Assembly: GCF_001577835.2 (NCBI RefSeq)
Contig: NC_029542.1
Coordinates: forward strand, 1 to 64,000
Length of the DNA stretch: 64,000 nucleotides
Direction: 5' to 3'
Origin: Coturnix japonica
Taxonomy: Eukaryota; Chordata; Aves; Galliformes; Phasianidae
Shown: in pieces, positions 1 to 11,807 of the stretch
Position numbering within the stretch: position 1 is the first letter of the stretch
Layout: each line of letters opens with the position of its first letter
Notes under the pieces: generated by a model
Seen by the model: the letters and a program-made list of their open reading frames with translations, nothing else
Told to the model about the DNA's origin: nothing
Database searches by the model: none
Made by a program: the position numbers and the translations under genes

Positions 1-44
1 GCATATGGAGGGTGGGATGCAACGTGACCAGGAAGATGAGAAGG

Positions 45-142
45 TAACACAGCGGAGAAAGTAGTCCTTAATTCTGTGTTTTCCAGGCTCAAACTCAGCT
101 ACCTAAATGGGAAACCCATCAATGGACTGAACTGGTAATCCT
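45..142 (+). repeat. Left arm of 98-bp inverted repeat
   Basis: This 98-bp stretch recurs in reverse complement at 1862-1959 with only one mismatch that I can see. The arms are separated by about 1.7 kb of AT-rich DNA without a recognisable gene. No target-site duplication is visible outside the arms, so a local inverted duplication is as likely as a transposon with long terminal repeats. Confidence 0.85.
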
Positions 143-1861
143 TGCTAGGGTAATACTTTCCCTGGAGGAAATCCTTGCTTTAGTCTTAGATTTAATTGCT
201 GATCTAGTTTTCTGTCTTTGTCTAATTGGATTGCCTACCTTTAGAGGAAGCATCTGAGATTTCATTCACCTCTAGCTAATCACTTTTGAACCTTTGGTCT
301 TGACTAATTACTTGTTAACTTTGAATCTTTCTCCTTTTACCTTCCCTACTTTTCCCTTCTATCACAGTGTTACTCTGTTATGTTCCGCATCACAATTCAA
401 GACACTCACAGAAATAATCATGATGGTTCAAGATGCCCAAGTATTTCCCTAGCAAGGATTTCCCTCCTTAATTCTGTCACTTGAATCACAAAGCCCTTGA
501 TGTTTCTGGCTATTTGTCAGACCGTTTTGGCTAACAGTGATCATCAGCTGGATAAGGATGCATATTCATAACATTAAATAAGTAAGATATGATGTGTCTA
601 AGTCCTTAACAGACAAGCAAGAGAAAATTACCACTCAAAATGGCAGATTATCTACTATTAGAAATATATAATTGATTTGTCCCTTTCCACTAACTATAGA
701 GGGAGACTGAAGTTCTGAGCAATCAACACCTACCTTTCCGAAATCATCTGAAAGTAATCCCGCCCAGAAGGGTAATGGGGATTTCAAGGGAGTCTACTTA
801 AACCTGGAGCAATTGACGGCTTGGAGGGAGCTCAGTTGCACTCCTGGACAAGAAATAAATAAATCAACAGATGAATTAAGGCCTCTGCTTTTTTCTGTTG
901 TATCCAATTTAAATTAAATTTAATCAACATTAACAAATTTCTTCTTCAGTGTGAGATTAGACTTTGGCAACTGGAATGGTAGTATCTGTGTTAAGGTCAG
1001 ACTAATTCCATTTATCATGCTTAGGAGAAATAATGCCTGATGATCCCTGCAAAATATGGACTGTGCTAATGCCACAGACTATTCAAGCTGTGGCAGAACA
1101 GTGTCCGCATTTAAAATACAATTTTAAATCTGCAGTGTGAGCTGTCTATCTGAGCTGTCTGTCCAACATTGTCCCCAATATAAGAAAACAAGCTATATTT
1201 TTCTGGTGAAATTCACATCATCTGTCTTGAAGGCACCGGATGGCAGAACTGCTGAAGGTAGGACACTTTCATCAAAGTGCTCATTGTTGTGATATGAATT
1301 AAATCCAAGGAAGAACTGGGACCAAAATTTATTGATTCTGGCATCCACTAAACAAGCTGTACACAAGGTGGAAGATGTTCATCTCTATTCTGAGTAGGTT
1401 ATACAGTGGTGTCTCTCAAAATGTGGAAATTCAGTACATTAGTACTGTTCCTTCTTTTCAATGCCAAAGGAAACATGGAGAACCCTTCAAGAAAACTTCC
1501 ATTCAATTACATCAGATTTTTAACTGCCTAAAAGAGTTAAATTTCCTTATTTTATATAGATCATAAAATCATACATGACTCTCATTTCCACAGTTCCCAC
1601 TTTCTTGTTTTTGTTAGAAATACCACTGATAGAAGGACACCTTGTGCAAGGTAAGTTACAGCAGACAGAGAAACTGGGCTAAGACAGGTAGGTGTACCCT
1701 GACAACGCTGTGAGTGTTGCACCTGCTTGAAGATATATTCTCTATCTTTTGTGAACTGCTGTCCAGATATACATCCTCATGTGTATGGTTGAAAATGTAC
1801 TTCCCCAGCACCCTATTGAGGTAAGGATAGATTTCTGTCACCAAAAAATATTTGTGCCATG
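143..1861. other. Gene-free DNA inside the inverted repeat
   Basis: No coding region or RNA gene was recognised. A short internal inverted repeat pairs about 138-160 with about 440-462. The remaining short open frames have no family features. Confidence 0.5.
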
Positions 1862-1959
1862 AGGATTACCAGTTCAGTCCATTGATGGGTTTCCCATTTA
1901 GGTAGCTGAGTTTGAGCCTGGAAAACACAGAATTAAGGACTACTTTCTCTGCTGTGTTA
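1862..1959 (-). repeat. Right arm of 98-bp inverted repeat
   Basis: Reverse-complement partner of 45-142. The similarity stops sharply at both ends of the arm. Confidence 0.85.
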
Positions 1960-2746
1960 GTCTAATTTCTTCTCTTTCACTGTGCATCAGTTACTCCTTC
2001 AAGGCAGTAAGAAAAAAACAAGCTAACATGGATGGCTGCATGGATAATCCATCTGCATCGCAAACACAGTGGCACTCCTTGGGTAACAAGCCAGTGTGAC
2101 TAACAAGGCAGACGGTAATGAGCTTCACCCTTTTTTATTTTTTTTCATTGGTGTTCTCTATGGGTATCTATCTGATAATTCCCCTTTCCTCCAATGGAAG
2201 ACAGTAAGCAAAGGATACATATTTGGTTCTGCTTTGTTTTGCTTTGGTTTTACTTTCTTTGGATTGTGATTGTTTTGACTGCCAGATGGGTTTCCAAAGT
2301 CTCTTTGTTCTGGTTTGCTTCACACAGAGGCCCAACTGAGGGTAATGAGCCTGTGCGGATGTTGAAGCAAATAGTACTGAGATTCCCTCACCTGTTCTCT
2401 GTAGATATTGTTTTCCTCTAATTACCTCTTTGTCCGTTAAGCCAAAGCTTACTACAGCCTGAAATCCCTTGACTTTTGCATATGAACTCCTCAAATCCAA
2501 GAAAACAAGTGCGTTAGAAGACATCCTACCAGTCCTCTTAGCTGGGAAAACTAGACTGTGGCAGAGAGCAAGCGGGCATTGCTGAAGTAGAGAAGTGCCC
2601 ACTGCTCCCCAAGGTAACAAAAATGCTTTTCCTTTTTTTTTTTTTTTTTTACACTCTAGGTGTTTTGGTTGTCAGCTGGGCTGAAGCACTCTGATTTCAG
2701 CATACTGACAAGCCCCCTTCTTCTCTATCCATTTGATTCCTCCCAG
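1960..2746. other. Olfactory receptor 5' flank
   Basis: No gene was seen. A run of about 20 T sits near 2632-2650. The sequence CCTCCCAG directly before the receptor ATG could be the splice acceptor that olfactory receptor genes often have just upstream of their single coding exon. Confidence 0.4.
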
Positions 2747-3697
2747 ATGAAGGCAAATGAGGGACGAGAACTAGAAAACCACACTCTTCTGATGGGATTT
2801 GTACTCTCTGGATTGTCCAGCCACCCAGAAATGCAGAACTTGGTGTTCTTCATATTCTGCTTGATTTACACCTTCAGCATTGCTGGGAACCTTCTCATCT
2901 TCCTGGTCACGTTGCATCCCACCCTCCATATGCCCATGTACTTCTTCCTCCGGGTCCTGTCCTTCCTGGATATTTCCACAGCATCCATAGTTGTCCCCAA
3001 GATGCTGGTAAACTTCCAGTCAGAGGACAGGAAAATTTCCTATGTGGGCTGTGCCACGCAACTCTACTTTGTGATTTTCTTGGCGGCCACTGAATGCTAT
3101 ATTTTGGCAGCTATGGCCTATGATCGCTACGTGGCCATATGCAACCCCCTTAGGTACACCATCATCATGAACAGAAGAGCTAGTCTTTTTCTAGTCCTGC
3201 TGTCATATTGCAGTGGGAATGTAGTGTCTGTTGTGCAGACAGCTTGGGTGTTCACTCTGCCATTTTGTGGACCCAATAAGATTAACTACTTCTTCTGTGA
3301 TATCCCTCCACTCATTATGCTCTCCTGCACTGACACCTCCTTGTATGAAAAGCAGATTGTTACAGCCACAGTGCTGGTCATCTTTACACCCTTTTGTCTC
3401 ATCCTGGTATCTTATGCCTGCATCATCTCCAGCATCCTCAAGATTTCCTCTGCAGAGGGCAGACGCAAGACCTTCTCCACCTGTTCTTCACATCTAATTG
3501 TTGTAACGCTTTACTATGGCAGCGGGACCTTGATTTACTTACGGCCCAAGTCCAGTAATTCACAGGACACTAAGAAAGTCTTATCTCTCATATATACAGC
3601 TATAATCCCCACACTAAACCCCCTGATTTACAGTCTGAGGAATAAGGAAGTGAAAGCTGTGATAATCAGAATTTTAGCTTACCTGAGGAAGATATAA
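2747..3697 (+). CDS. Olfactory receptor, family 10-like, intact
   Basis: A seven-transmembrane odorant receptor (class A GPCR) expected in the cilia of olfactory neurons, signalling through G-olf. The single coding exon gives 316 residues, the usual olfactory receptor length. The ATG at 2747 was chosen because it places the N-glycosylation sequon NHT about 11 residues from the start; the open frame runs on upstream but lacks receptor sequence. Visible family motifs are PMYFFL at the end of TM2, MAYDRYVAICNPL at the end of TM3, FFCDIPP in extracellular loop 2, and PTLNPLIYSLRN in TM7. The LPFCGPN...FFCDIPPL block and YLRPKSS before TM7 are typical of family 10. The assignment rests on motif memory, not on a tree. 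Nothing is broken. It is the only olfactory receptor in the window and lies 18 kb from a VWA5A-like gene on the same strand. Confidence 0.93.
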   Translation: MKANEGRELENHTLLMGFVLSGLSSHPEMQNLVFFIFCLIYTFSIAGNLLIFLVTLHPTLHMPMYFFLRVLSFLDISTASIVVPKMLVNFQSEDRKISYVGCATQLYFVIFLAATECYILAAMAYDRYVAICNPLRYTIIMNRRASLFLVLLSYCSGNVVSVVQTAWVFTLPFCGPNKINYFFCDIPPLIMLSCTDTSLYEKQIVTATVLVIFTPFCLILVSYACIISSILKISSAEGRRKTFSTCSSHLIVVTLYYGSGTLIYLRPKSSNSQDTKKVLSLIYTAIIPTLNPLIYSLRNKEVKAVIIRILAYLRKI

Positions 3698-3844
3698 ATT
3701 TGTGTGTTTGACTCTTTTTAAATGCCCTGTTAACTTGGTATTCTGGAAAACTGGATGCATTTCAAAGTGTGCTTAGCAGCTTTAACTTTCTTTTGTTTGC
3801 TATGAGTGTATATTAATTGCTGATTACTAATTGAGTATTCTGGA

Positions 3845-4383
3845 TTTATTACTGCTGCATCTGATGCACAGACTCAGGTGTGAACGATCCAAATAGTTTA
3901 TTACAAGTTCTCACATCATTTATATACAAGTTTTCTGTTCTTAGCTTTCCCATTCGCCCCTCCGTGTCAACAGGACATTCCACAAACACTCTTCAACCAT
4001 TCATGCAGGCGCTTATCCAATCAAAGCTGTGAGCTGTTTGTTTGTCTTCTAGAGGTGCCCTTGATTCTCATGCCGTTTATCCTGCTCTGCAGCTCTGTGA
4101 AGTCCTTATCTTGCTCCATAGCTGCTGCTCTGTAAAATCCTTCTTGTATTCCCTCATATTACCTTGTATCAGATGTTGGTGATGGATTTTTTTCTCTTTT
4201 GCTCGTGTGATTTTCTTACTTTGCAGCATAGAAGAAATATTCATTAATTCATCAAGAAAGATACATTCTCCATCCCAACCCCTGACATCTTTAATAGTCA
4301 AGCATCTTATTATTGTACTTGCAAATGGGGAGTGAGCAAGTGATTGCGTGGTGCTGAGCCACCTGCCAGGTTAAGCCGCTACA
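3845..4383 (-). mobile_element. Candidate solo LTR of an endogenous retrovirus
   Basis: Read on the minus strand, the segment starts TGTAGCGGCTTAACC at 4383 and carries a TATATAAAT box and an AATAAA signal near its far end, the layout of a U3-R-U5 LTR. No internal retroviral sequence follows. The 3' boundary is not fixed and I found no target-site duplication, so the call is tentative. It appears to be an old, alpharetrovirus-like fossil. Confidence 0.4.
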
Positions 4384-4829
4384 CCTCTCAAACTCACTCA
4401 TTGATTTACTCCATGTCTTCTCCTTTACAAGTTGCACGCTGGGAAATTAAGACATAATATTGTGCCTAAACAAAACCAGCATCAGAGCTGACAGAGGAAG
4501 AAATGGGCAGAGGACTGGACAGACAGAACAGATGAAACGGTCCAGATGGATGAGGTCATTCATGCATGGATTTGTTTGAGGCAGGTGGCACATCTGAGTG
4601 GTTGGAGTGGGCTGTATTTAGAGTCAGGAGGAGTGAATGGCAGAAAAACATACAGGAATCTGGAAAGGAGAATGGATGAGTAACTTTGTAGTTGGATATA
4701 AGGATGTCCGTCCAGGAAAGGAGAGATATATGAGTGTTGAAGGAGTTGATAAGAAAATGCAGAATGTGAGGGAGAGGATAGAAAAAACTACCACGTTCAT
4801 GACTGATAGGTCAATTCAGCACCTGATCT

Positions 4830-5300
4830 TGTCTTTGTTCAGATTGCTCTTCTGTACTGAAGACCTTCCCTCCAGCATGTTGACTGTAGCACATAGCTTG
4901 GTACTGTCAGTAAATTTGCTGAGGGTTTGCTCAGTCCCGCTGTCCATTTCAGACAGAGATATCAAATAGCGTTGGTCCTAGAACCGACCTCTGAGGAATG
5001 CTGCTCATCAGTGGTCTCTTTCAATGCAACCATCCAGTCAGCTCCTTATCCACAGAGTGGTCTATGTCTCTCATCGAATCCATGTCTCTCCAATTTAGAG
5101 AGAAGAATGTAATGAGGGATTGTATCAAATGCTTTGCACAAGTCCAGGTAAATGACATCAGTTGATCTTCCTTTTGTCTTCTGCAATTTCCATGGTGTGG
5201 CTGAAGCATATGATGGTGAAAATGGGCAAAACCTTGTTGAGTACCCCAGCCTTCCCTACATCTCAGGCAACCAGGTCTCCTATCTTCTTCAGGCACAACA
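4830..5300 (-). mobile_element. CR1 LINE fragment (reverse transcriptase part)
   Basis: The minus-strand translation contains CR1 reverse transcriptase pieces such as [20 protein letters not shown] (conceptually) and a decayed SKFADDTKL-like block. The copy is old, diverged and truncated at both ends. Confidence 0.7.
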
Positions 5301-6560
5301 TCATTTTTTATTTTTAATAAACACTTTTCTTCCTTTCATTAAAGCAAGCCTTGAAATCTGCAGGGAATGATGATGAATATTCCTCTGGTTTCTGTGCATA
5401 GTTAGGACAACAGGTAAAGACAGTTGTAATTAGAGTAAACAAAAGCTTTGCTAATAGCTGCTGCGGTGGCATGAAAAAAAAAACTGTAACAAAGTCTGTC
5501 TTGTTCCCAGACCATGAATCAATGGATATTTCTGGCCACCCACTGCTTGATCACAAAGAAACTTTTCTCTTGTCTGATTCCCACCATGATATAAAGCAGA
5601 ATAATTTCCTTTCAAAAGGTGCTTGTTTCCATCCTTCTTATAAAATATAATTAGAACAAAGGGACAAATGAAAGTGGTACTGTATGCATTCAGTGAAACA
5701 CACCTGAGAGGTCCCTAATGGACAGTGTTTATAAAACCGAAGGAAGTGGCAGAAAACTATGAGCAGAGCTCGTTATAGCTGTCAGCATTTTAATGAGTCC
5801 CTTGAGGAACATGGTGCTAATCTCATACTCTGAAGCTGTGGCAAAATGTGGTGATCTGCCTTGGAGAAATGACAGGCTGAAGAAGACAGAAAAGTTACTT
5901 GGAGTTTTAATGGGGCCCAGCGCGAGATGCAAGACTGGAAATGGAGTTGGACAATGTGTTCCCACTGGGGCTCATTAAAGCAGAAGCACACAGGTTTTAA
6001 TTACCAACAGAACAGAAAGACATAGAATTCTGTATCAGACTTCCCTTACTGAAGTCAAACAGCGTCTCCAGGCATCAGGAAAAGTGATCCTTTCAGTCAG
6101 CGATCTCCATGTGCAGAATGTGGAAAGGAAGCGCTGTGGACCCACCTATGCACACCTGTGCTTCCAAGAGACCAGCAGATGCACAGACCATACTCTCCAG
6201 GCCTTCGTTATAATGACCAGCCAAAACACTGTGACAACAGTACATGTGCCTGACGTGTTCATGCATCACAAACTTGCTGACAGGCTCTGTTCCAACTCAC
6301 TTTCCTCCCCTGCACCCTGATCCAGCTGTCTCTGCATTCAGACACATACAGGCTCAAATGCTGCACCTCAGTCCCAGTCCTGTGTTACATCAGCTCTGGA
6401 ACATCTCCTTTTCTGCACAGTGAAACCACAACCAGGGGCTTAACAGCTTTCCTTGATGTTCGCCTATCTCACTGCTTTTAAGGATGTTCCAAGAAAGGAA
6501 CTACGGAGTTCCACATTATGACTGAAGCAAGAACATAGTGAACATCATGTTCATTATCTC
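5301..6560. other. No recognisable gene
   Basis: Unique-looking intergenic DNA. Only short open frames without domain features are present on either strand. Confidence 0.5.
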
Positions 6561-6566
6561 TGTTAC

Positions 6567-6755
6567 AAAGACTATTCCAGTGCCCAATCACTCTTTCAGA
6601 GAGTTTTTCCTAACATCCAGCCTCAGCCTCCCCTGGCACTACTTGAGGCCATTCCCTCTTGTCCTGTCGTCAGATACCTGGAAGAAGAGGCCAGTTCTCA
6701 CCTCACAACAACCCACTTTCAGACCACTGTAGAGAGCAATGAGATCTCCCTTGAG
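6567..6755 (-). mobile_element. CR1 LINE fragment
   Basis: It matches the 3' portion of CR1 in reverse orientation, recognisable by the region that encodes the R-LDIRK / FS-RLV-H block just before the 3' UTR. It has no intact end. Confidence 0.65.
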
Positions 6756-7535
6756 CCACATATCTCTGATGAGACACGGGCAGAGCATGCTGCTGTTCAG
6801 CATCAGGATAAGAGTAACTCACTTTTGCCATGGCTTACAGATGCATGCAGGGATACTTGGGCAAATGAAAGTGATTTACCAGTGCCCAGTAAAAAGTGGG
6901 TCATGATGGAAGAGCTACAAAATCAGACCCAAGAATTAGGAATGAATGGTGAATTCATGTCGATTCAGAGGGGCCTGTTTTAATTACATTTATGGTAGGA
7001 GTGCATGATTTGATCCTGCAGCAGGCCCCCTCCAATCAGTATGAGACATCAGTGGCAGTTTCAAATCCCTTGGTAGCAGGAGATGTCACAATATGAGCAG
7101 TGAATACAGGTGCTGACCTAGGCAAAACTGAATGTACAAGCTGAAGTAACAAGAACCAGTGACGATAACTTAAAAACAGATATGGCTTAATTTGATACAA
7201 GCATGCCTACAGTCAGGGGAGATAGACAGGTGAATCATATACTTCTTAATTTGAGTAAGCAATTGATCTTTTTTGACATACTCCAGAGGGACAGAAAAAT
7301 ACGTTACTTGGAGTGGGCCCCTTTGTGATCCATGAGTATGCATGAATTCTTAAAGCCTACAACCCAGAGAAAAGCCCTTCAGGTAGCTCAGCTTGTGGTA
7401 CCCGGTGCCCAAAAAAGCAAGACCTGGGTTTTGATGGAGGCTGAGTTCTACACGGAATAATGGCATCTGTAGGGGACTGGGGGACTGAAGACCTAATGTT
7501 GAATTGACCACTTGTTAGTTTAAAACAAGCAAACA

Positions 7536-7598
7536 AACAAAAAAAAACCAAAACCAANTTTAAAACAAGCAAAAAAAAAAAAAAAAACCAAAACCAAC

Positions 7599-7645
<47 letters not shown>

Positions 7646-7651
7646 AGCTGT
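7536..7651. repeat. A-rich simple repeat containing an assembly gap
   Basis: AAACAAGC/AAACCA units and a long A run surround a single N at 7558. The segment TTTAAAACAAGC appears on both sides of the N, as expected when two contig ends were joined without resolving the repeat. Confidence 0.85.
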
Positions 7652-8576
7652 GGCTTTGTGGCTCTTGTTAACATAGAAATGACAATAATTTGTGGCAATC
7701 CATCAAAATTTTCATGTTTCCATGCCCTTATTGTGCTAAACAAGCAACAATACTCAGGCCTGACTGACATTATGTGTTGGTCGTTTACCTCCTCATGAGT
7801 GTGGCCATAGTCCCAGTCTGAGAGCAAGACATTTGGAATGTGGCTGTGCACAGTCCAACATAATCATTCCATGTTTCTGGACATCAACCTTTACAGTCAC
7901 CAAAGAGTGATGAGGCGGATGCCTTAGCTCAGTTCCAGTGGCTGGAAGATTCACCAGCTGAGCATACTGCCCAGTAGCTGCATAAGAAACTAAGACATGA
8001 GGGACAGAAGACCATGTGGGCAGCAGTAAAAGCTTGGGTCTGTTGATTCACATGTTTGATGTGATACAGGCTTGTCAAGGTTGTGAAGCCTTTGTCAGAA
8101 CGTAGCTATACTCACTACTCCCAAAAACAGCCCACCTTGCCAGAGGACATGGTCTATTATAACAGTGGCAAATCAACTATGAATGACTTTTGCCCTGGTT
8201 TGCAGGAGCAAAACACACCTTAACCAGTGTAGATACAGTATGTGGCCTTCTTCAAGCCTGTCGAGTGCTGTGATCTGGACAGACTTGTACACTCAGAGGA
8301 CTCACAGAATTAACAGCATCATACAGGACCCCACAAGTCACTGAAAGTGATCAAGGATCACATTCTACTAGCGCTCTTGTACAATGGGTTGAAGATAATA
8401 ACACTGAATGATGTTTCCACTTACCATACAATCCCATCAGAGTGGGATAATTGTGTATTGAAAACAGCCCATAGGGCTGACACTCAGTTTGGGAAGGGGT
8501 GGACATCACAATTATGTGAGCTATTAAGAGACTTAAATGAAAGATGTCAAAATGGTCAACCCAGCACTTAATGTGT

Positions 8577-8581
8577 GCTAC
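8577..8581. repeat. Target-site duplication GCTAC (left)
   Basis: GCTAC directly precedes the LTR boundary TGTCACGG and recurs directly after the matching LTR end at 14443-14447. This supports one integration event spanning 8582-14442. Confidence 0.65.
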
Positions 8582-9100
8582 TGTCACGGAGTTCTCTCTA
8601 CAGCTCACTCCGGGACAGGGGCACAAAACCCGGGGCAGCAGGAACAAAAGCCCCCTCCCCCCCTTTTCTCTAGCGGCAGGGTACGGCAGAGTGCGGCGTG
8701 GCCCGGCCCGGCCACGTGCGTTTCAGAAGAGGGGAAGGGAAGGAAAATGCCAATAAGGCCAAAAAAAAAAGAAGGAAAAAAAAAAAGGTGATCTGAGAAC
8801 GAATGGCAGTTTAATAACCTAATAACACTAAACAACAACAAGAGAGTTTCAACAAAGAGAATACCAAGTCCCCAATCTCACCGATGGAGCTGTGGAAGGC
8901 AGGAAGTTCTGACTACGTTGTCTCCTCGCCGGGAGCCGGCCAGCAACCCCGTCCCCTTCCTCACTTCCCTTCCGGTGCCCCTCCCCACATGCCCATTAAG
9001 GCAGCCCACAGAAAAAAAAACTTGTCCCCTTTACTCCCATTATGAGGCATGGTGTTCTGATGTGGAATACCAACACCAACCAAATTGCAAAACCATAACA
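8582..9100 (-). mobile_element. 3' LTR of a minus-strand class II-like provirus
   Basis: A 519-bp LTR that on the minus strand begins TGTTATGGTTTTGC and ends ACTCCGTGACA, so it has TG...CA termini. A purine tract (AAGGGGTGGAA) immediately precedes it on the minus strand, which identifies this as the 3' LTR. An 88-bp exact copy of its 5' end lies at 14355-14442. It is a fossil and appears younger than the element it interrupts. Confidence 0.75.
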
Positions 9101-9472
9101 TTCCACCCCTTATTACACATCATCACATCATGCCTAACTTTTATCAACATATAAACAGAACATTAGTTAACATGCATTACATATGTACATACAGATATAT
9201 ATATATATATATACACACACATGGAATCACAGGCTGCACTCCCCCAGCATCAAATTTCCCTGTGGCACACACTGAACATCCCCATCCTTCTGCATCACCC
9301 ACCAGGTGCACCCAGGTCCCTGTGCAAAGACAGTTCCACGCAGGGGCCTCCCCTTTCCAGAGGCTGGAAGGACCCAAACCGCTTTTCCCAGCATATTCTT
9401 TACATGCACCACAGGAACCTTGTCTCCCTCCACGGTACGCAGGGAGTTGGACTGTGTAGGGCCAACTAAGAC
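9101..9472 (-). mobile_element. Internal 3' part of the minus-strand provirus
   Basis: It holds the polypurine tract next to the LTR and, at about 9227-9433, a retroviral integrase C-terminal-like segment (GKGRPLRGTVFAQGPGC, WWV) typical of class II avian elements. A TA/CA microsatellite lies at about 9193-9222. Most of the provirus body is absent or replaced by other repeats. Confidence 0.55.
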
Positions 9473-10495
9473 ATCACAGAATCAATTTTGGAAAAAAACT
9501 GGAAGATCATCCAGTCCAACCATCACCAATACTTCCCAGCTAAATCATGTCTCTCAACACAGCATCCGGTCTTTCCTTGTACACCCCCAGGGTTGGCGAC
9601 TCCACCATCTCCCTGGGCAGTACATTCCATGCCTGACCAGCCTTTCTGAGAAGTAATACTTCCTAATGTCCAGCCTGAATCTCCCCTGCTGCATCTTGAA
9701 ACTGTTCCCTCTAGTTCTATCACTGATTACATGAGAGAAGAGGCCAAATCCCAGCTCACTACAACCTCCCTTCAGGAAGTTATAGAGAACAATCTCAACT
9801 CCCTCAGCCTCTCCTCATAAGGCCTGTGCTCCAGACCCCTCACCAGCTTTGTTGCCCTCCTCTGAATGCGTTCCAGGGCCTCATTGTCTTTCTTGCAGTG
9901 AGGGGCCCAAAACTGAACACAGTACTCGAGGTGCAGCCGCACCAATGCCGAGTACAGGGGGACAATTGCCTCCCTGATGCTGCTAGTAACACTGTTTTTG
10001 ATGCAAGCCAGGATGCCGTTGGCCTTCTTGGCCACCCGGGCACACTGTCATCTCATATTCAGCCGAGCATCAATCAATACCCTCAGGTCCGTTTCCTCCA
10101 CACAATCCTCCAGCCACTCCGCCCCAAGCCTATAGCACCGCCTGGGGTTGTTGTGGCCAAAGTGCAGGACCCGGCATTTGGTCTTGTTGAACCTCATCCC
10201 ATTGGCTGCTGCCCAGTGACGCAGCCTGTCCAGATCCCTCTGTAGGGCCTCGCTACCCCCAGGCAGATCCACACTCCCCGTCAATTTGGTGTCATCTGCG
10301 AACTTACTGAGGGTGCACTCAATGCCTTCATCCAGGTCATCAATAAAGATACGGAAGAGGACAGGCCCCAGCACCGACCCCTGGGAAACACCACGCGTGA
10401 CTGGTCTCCAACTGGATTTAACTCCATTCACCACCACTATCTGAGCCCGACCCTCCAGTCAGCTCCTTACCCAGCCAAGAGTGTACCCAGCCAAG
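9473..10495 (-). mobile_element. CR1 LINE, 5'-truncated, relatively young
   Basis: The minus strand encodes the C-terminal reverse transcriptase of CR1. Blocks include [36 protein letters not shown] and [17 protein letters not shown]. One frame break separates the two longest pieces (10048-10437 and 9772-10035). The 3' end is at 9473. A 17-bp tandem duplication (CCCAGCCAAGAGTGTAC) sits at the truncated 5' end. Confidence 0.92.
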
Positions 10496-11617
10496 AGTGT
10501 ACATCAAGAATTACTAACCATAGATGATTTCTGTAACAGTAGTAGGAGCTACAAGCCAAAATGAAAAAGCTTACCAATTAAGTACAGAAAAGTTGGAGTT
10601 AAGGGTAAAGCGAGACTGAAGATGGAAAATTTTAAGTCTGGCTTCAACACGAGCTGGGAAGAAAAATGTTGTGCCCCCAGAAGTTACAGAAATCTTGAAT
10701 CAGGTATGCCAGGGAGTGTGGGCACCAGGGATACCTGGCAGAACCAAAAGCACAGCCCAATGGAAGTTAAGTTAGAAGTGGGAGCCAGCCCAGTCACGGC
10801 AAAGCAGTGCCTTTTGAGGATATGAGATTTTAGAAGGATAAAAGAAATTATAAAAACTTACTGGATTTTGGATATTAATTGAATATGAATCCAAATACAG
10901 CACCCCAATCTTGCCGATGAAAGATTGGATAGCAAGAGCTATAGCTTGGCACAAGATTTGAGGGCAAATAGTAGAACTGTTGAAGATATACACACCTAGT
11001 GGAGGTAAATCTAGACACTTTATGAACCAACTTAAAAAAATAAATAAAAAATGAAAAATGAGTAGGTGGAGTTTACCGCTCTGGATTTGAAGGACACCTT
11101 TTTCAGCCACAGAATGTCTAAAGTTATTTGCCTTTGAGAAGGAAAACTTTAGTACGGGAAGAAAAGACTCAGTTGACCGGGACAGTGTTACCCAGGGTTA
11201 GAAGAACAGCCCAGTGATTTTTGAGAAACGGTTAGAGATGTGGGTGCCTCCATCCCAGGGTGGAATTTTACTGCAGTATGTGGATGCCACAGAAACAAAA
11301 GAGGACTGTGTGCAATGGACTGTGAGTTTGCTGAATTTCTTGGTTTAAGTGGTTATCAAGTTTCTCAACAGAAAGCTCAACTGATCTAAGGGAAGTAAGG
11401 AAGCAATTCACTGGACACGCAGAGCACCTACACAGAGCTGCCTCCGAGCTGGCAGTGTGCGACTGCTTGGAGACTCTCTGTGCCAGTGGCCCAGACCTAA
11501 AGAAGGAACTATTGGACTGCTGAGAATTTCTGGGAGGCTAAATATATGCATTTGGGGTAGTACACACTCATAGTACCATCTGGAAAGAGTGAAGATCACT
11601 CGCACATGAGGAAAACA

Positions 11618-11807
11618 TGTGTGCCCCGGTGGTGCAGTGGTTAAAGACACTGCCTTGCAACACTGGGGCCCGGAGTTCGAATCCCCCCTGTGGCGCAAGT
11701 GGTAGAAGTACCACTCTGCTACACAGAGGCTCGAATCCCGGGGGCTGGACTCGATGATCTCTAAGGTCCCTTCCAACCCGCACGAAACTATGAAACTATG
11801 AAACTAT
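11618..11807 (+). mobile_element. SINE with two tRNA-like units and CR1-like tail, copy 1
   Basis: The first unit has an A-box-like GGTGCAGTGG and a B box GAGTTCGAATCCCC. The second has GCAAGTGGTAGAAG and GGCTCGAATCCCGG. A stretch like the CR1 3' end (GATGATCTCTAAGGTCCCTTCCAACC) is followed by a (GAAACTAT)n tail. GAAAACA flanks both ends (11611-11617 and 11808-11814). It is inserted in the class I retroviral fossil, so it is younger than that fossil. The CR1-like 3' end suggests CR1 machinery moved it. Confidence 0.85.

Larger units (their letters stand above)
6760..8581 (+). mobile_element. Class III-like (ERV-L type) retrovirus fossil, pol part
   Basis: The stretch near 8020-8580 has integrase-like sequence (SDQGSH and DLNERCQNG blocks) resembling avian ERV-L elements; upstream parts are too decayed to assign with confidence. 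The element is heavily broken. It is interrupted at 8581 by a younger minus-strand provirus and appears to resume at 14443. The start is approximate. Confidence 0.5.

Noticed and set aside
2660-2746. Upstream GTG-initiated extension of the olfactory receptor
   Set aside because: The extra 29 residues are not receptor-like, and the DNA ends in a likely splice acceptor directly before the ATG at 2747.
7357-7851. 164-residue minus-strand frame with long Phe run
   Set aside because: It reads an A-rich repeat and crosses an assembly gap; no coding signal.
11621-11760. Possible tRNA genes
   Set aside because: A/B-box-like motifs are present twice but belong to a SINE with target duplications and a CR1-like tail, repeated at 20776-20967.
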